DNA of 7,922 bases, taken from NCBI GenBank assembly GCA_016936785.1, contig JAFGXE010000016.1:1-7922 (forward strand). Reading direction: 5' to 3'. The DNA is from Alphaproteobacteria bacterium (lineage in GTDB: Bacteria > Pseudomonadota > Alphaproteobacteria > Rs-D84 > NBLK01). The notes under the pieces were generated by a model. The model did no database searches. It was not told the DNA's origin and was given only the letters and a program-made list of their open reading frames with translations. Positions 6,426 to 7,922 of this stretch are shown here, piece after piece; the first letter of the stretch is position 1, and the number at the start of each line of letters is the position of its first letter. The position numbers and the translations under genes were made by a program.

Positions 6426-6554
6426 GTGAGTGTAAGCGAACGATTTTTGTGTGCAAAGGGTGTGATTTTAGGACAAGATAGACCAAGTAGGTCATCGCAT
6501 ATTCGCAAAATCGCACATAGTGTCTACAAAAAGCAATCACCCTTAGTTATATAG
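6426..6554 (+). CDS. Candidate 42-residue small protein between M23 and bactofilin genes
   Basis: An open frame of 42 codons from GTG to TAG that I do not recognise. It is preceded by AGAGGGG (6414-6420), a strong ribosome-site match five bases before the GTG. Its TAG (6552-6554) is embedded in the AGGAG ribosome site of the bactofilin gene, an arrangement typical of coupled genes. The product would begin MSVSERFLCAKGVILGQDRP and is basic, with a central SRSSHIRK segment, a single Cys and no membrane helix. It uses rare-looking codons (AGA, AGG, ATA). An open frame this short can arise by chance, and the same bases can also fold (see the RNA entry), so coding is only possible. It fills most of an otherwise empty 203-base gap. 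Confidence 0.35.
   Translation: MSVSERFLCAKGVILGQDRPSRSSHIRKIAHSVYKKQSPLVI
6456..6544 (+). ncRNA. Candidate folded leader upstream of bactofilin
   Basis: Nested complementary segments are visible. AAGGG (6456-6460) pairs with CCCTT (6540-6544), and after a 2-base bulge TGATT (6463-6467) pairs with AATCA (6535-6539). Inside, TAG-G-ACA (6469-6475) pairs with TGTCTA (6521-6526) with one bulged G. Inside that, GAT-A-GACC (6477-6484) pairs with GGTCATC (6490-6496) around loop AAGTA. The structure would end 18 bases before the bactofilin ATG. It matches no riboswitch or small RNA I know, and AT-rich sequence can show such pairings by chance. It overlaps the candidate small ORF, so at most one interpretation may be the selected one. 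Confidence 0.22.
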
Positions 6555-6562
6555 GAGATCTT

Positions 6563-6904
6563 ATGAGCTGGTTTAAAAAAGAAGATACACTCAATCCATC
6601 TGTAATTAATACAGGTGTCGTAATTAAGGGAAACGTCGAAGGTGATGGAGAACTTAATATTGATGGGATTGTAGATGGCGATGTCAAAGCAGAGGCTGTT
6701 ATTGTTGGTTTAAATGGTAAAATAGTGGGCACCGTAAAAGCAGATCGTGTCGATGTCTATGGAACACTTGAGGGAAAGATTCTCGCGCAAGATGTTTTCC
6801 TTGCAGAGACTGCCCGCGTGATTGGGAATATCCATCATGCCAGCTTGTCAATGGAGCCAGGTGCATTCGTTGACGGTGATTTCCGACATACAGGGAAAAA
6901 ATAA
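6563..6904 (+). CDS. Bactofilin (polymer-forming cytoskeletal protein)
   Basis: A 113-residue bactofilin, a small cytoskeletal protein that polymerises without nucleotide into membrane-associated filaments and localises cell-wall enzymes. The core (about 14-108) shows the repetitive beta-helix pattern: short hydrophobic strands separated by Gly and Asp turns (GNVEGDGELNIDG, GKIVGTVKADRV, YGTLEGKI, GAFVDGDF). The N-terminus MSWFKKED, with hydrophobic residues followed by lysines, resembles the short membrane-targeting peptides known in this family. The tail is short (RHTGKK). AGGAG sits 6 bases before the ATG, a good ribosome site. The M23 peptidase gene upstream fits the known pairing of bactofilins with M23 enzymes in shape control (for example bacA with lmdC in stalked alphaproteobacteria, ccmA with csd1 in Helicobacter). 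The rpiB ATG follows its stop after two bases, so both share a transcript. Confidence 0.93.
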   Translation: MSWFKKEDTLNPSVINTGVVIKGNVEGDGELNIDGIVDGDVKAEAVIVGLNGKIVGTVKADRVDVYGTLEGKILAQDVFLAETARVIGNIHHASLSMEPGAFVDGDFRHTGKK

Positions 6905-6906
6905 AG

Positions 6907-7353
6907 ATGAAAATTGCAATCGGATCGGATCATGCAGGTGTGGAACTTAAAGCACACATTATTTCTTTTTTAGAAAAAGAAGGGGTTCAAGTTTTTGACA
7001 AAGGGCCTGTTTCAGAAAAATCTGTGGATTATCCAGACTATGCGAAACAAGTTGTCGGTGCCATTCAGGATGAAGAAGCAGAATATGGAATCTTAATCTG
7101 TGGCACAGGCATTGGCATGAGTATTGCCTGTAATCGTTACGATTTTATTCGCGGGGCTCTTGTGCGTTCAGCGTTGGAGGCAAAACTTTCACGAGAACAT
7201 AATGATGCGAATATTCTTTGTCTCGGTGCACGAATTACACCAGAAGATCAAGCATTAGAATGTGTGAAGGTTTTTCTTGAAACATCCTTTTCTCAAGAAG
7301 AGAGACATATCCGACGTCTCGACAAACTTGGGTGTGGATGTTGTGAAATCTAA
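6907..7353 (+). CDS. rpiB: Ribose-5-phosphate isomerase B (RpiB/LacAB family)
   Basis: A 148-residue cytoplasmic sugar-phosphate isomerase of normal family length. It would interconvert ribose 5-phosphate and ribulose 5-phosphate in the non-oxidative pentose phosphate pathway. Family motifs are GSDHAG (6-11, with Asp8 and His9), DYPDYA (41-46), the catalytic Cys65 in ICGTGIGMSI, and EHNDANILCLGAR (97-109, with His98 as expected ring-opening base). Phosphate-binding His134 and Arg137 lie in HIRRLDKL. The set fits RpiB better than the galactose-6-phosphate subunits LacA and LacB, given the context. The C-terminus is unusual, ending in GCGCCEI with three cysteines. Its start lies two bases after the bactofilin stop with only a weak ribosome site, so translation is probably coupled. 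Its last codons overlap the likely start of the dus gene by 11 bases. Confidence 0.93.
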   Translation: MKIAIGSDHAGVELKAHIISFLEKEGVQVFDKGPVSEKSVDYPDYAKQVVGAIQDEEAEYGILICGTGIGMSIACNRYDFIRGALVRSALEAKLSREHNDANILCLGARITPEDQALECVKVFLETSFSQEERHIRRLDKLGCGCCEI

Positions 7354-7922
7354 CCGTCTATTCCATCCTATTATGACATCACCTTTAGCAGGTGTCACTG
7401 ACCTCGCTTTTCGGGAAACCATGCGCGGTTTCGGGGATGGTTTCTATTTTGTCGAAATGATTTCGACTCACTCTCTTTTAAACCATATTGCGCAGAAAAA
7501 AAATCCACCACACGAACGTTTCCTTCCTGGAGAACCCGTTCAGCTGTTTGGTGATTCTCCTGATCTAATGGCGGAAGGTGCAAAAATTCTTGAAGATCGT
7601 GGTGCGGGACATATCAATATTAATATGGGATGCCCTGTGAAAAAAGTCTGGAAAGCATGTGCTGGTGCACAATTGATGAGTGATCTTTCGCGCGCAAGAG
7701 AGATGATGGAAAGAATTAAATCTGCTGTGAAAATTCCAGTCAGTATTAAATCGCGAATCGGTGTCAATGATTCAGATATTACAGTATTTAAAATGCGTGA
7801 CATCGCACAGGAAACTGGAATGGCATTTTTTTGTGTTCACGGGCGCACGCGATCTCAGATGTATTCAGGAAAATCAAATTGGGATTTGATTACCGAAGTT
7901 GCAAAAGATTCACGGATTCCAA
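7343..7922 (+). CDS. dusB: tRNA-dihydrouridine synthase, DusB/NifR3 type, 3' end outside window
   Basis: The first 193 residues of an FMN-dependent tRNA-dihydrouridine synthase, which reduces specific uridines in the D-loop of tRNA. The TIM-barrel N-terminus shows the FMN-binding PLAGVTD (14-20), the substrate-side EM (38-39), VQLFG (66-70), and NMGCPVKKV (94-102) with the catalytic Cys97. Lys136 in VSIKSRIG and His166 in CVHGRTRSQMYSG are the expected FMN-contacting residues. About 130-150 residues, including the helical tRNA-binding domain, lie beyond the window. The start is uncertain. GTG at 7343 overlaps the rpiB end by 11 bases and has GGA four bases upstream; GTG at 7334 and ATG at 7373 are in-frame alternatives, but the ATG would remove the first beta-strand residues. 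DusB is preferred over DusA or DusC because of the NMGCPVKKV and HGRTR form; the subfamily is less certain than the family. Confidence 0.88.
   Translation, partial: MKSNRLFHPIMTSPLAGVTDLAFRETMRGFGDGFYFVEMISTHSLLNHIAQKKNPPHERFLPGEPVQLFGDSPDLMAEGAKILEDRGAGHININMGCPVKKVWKACAGAQLMSDLSRAREMMERIKSAVKIPVSIKSRIGVNDSDITVFKMRDIAQETGMAFFCVHGRTRSQMYSGKSNWDLITEVAKDSRIP

Overview
The window looks like a piece of an AT-rich alphaproteobacterial chromosome. The evidence is protein-level. The enoyl-ACP reductase has alphaproteobacterial-type motifs (a PHYNVMGVAKAALE active site, a WNELNAPLRRNV segment and a GYNIVGM end). GyrB carries the long insertion after the TOPRIM motifs that is typical of Gram-negative enzymes. 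An M23 peptidase with an arginine-rich cytoplasmic N-terminus lies next to a bactofilin. The order or genus cannot be fixed from this sequence. No phage, IS, CRISPR array, tRNA or rRNA is visible. All major genes are core functions, so this is mostly an ordinary region with a few unusual details.

Layout. On the + strand, positions 1-1621 hold the 3' end of hisS, a short spacer with a palindromic dispersed-repeat-like element, fabG, and a small three-helix membrane protein of unknown function. A bidirectional hairpin terminator follows. The - strand then carries a complete gyrB (4064 down to 1692), convergent with the fabG unit and divergent from the next unit. From about 4150 a + strand unit runs to the right-hand edge: promoter, fabI, M23 peptidase (start codon overlapping the fabI stop), a hairpin, a 203-base gap holding a candidate 42-codon ORF and/or a folded leader, then bactofilin, rpiB, and the first two thirds or so of a dusB-type tRNA-dihydrouridine synthase cut by the window end.

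How the genes fit together. FabG and FabI are two reductases of the type II fatty-acid elongation cycle, and they sit on either side of gyrB. The fabI/M23/bactofilin stretch is an envelope module. FabI supplies acyl chains for membrane lipids, the membrane-anchored M23 enzyme would cut peptidoglycan cross-links in the periplasm, and the bactofilin would form a membrane-bound cytoplasmic scaffold; M23-bactofilin pairs act together in cell-shape control in other bacteria. RpiB (pentose phosphate) and Dus (tRNA modification) look like housekeeping passengers at the 3' end.

The points most worth a second look are the 203-base region before the bactofilin gene, the HisRS with an altered motif 3, the AT-rich orphan membrane protein after fabG, and the altered cofactor and substrate loops of FabI.
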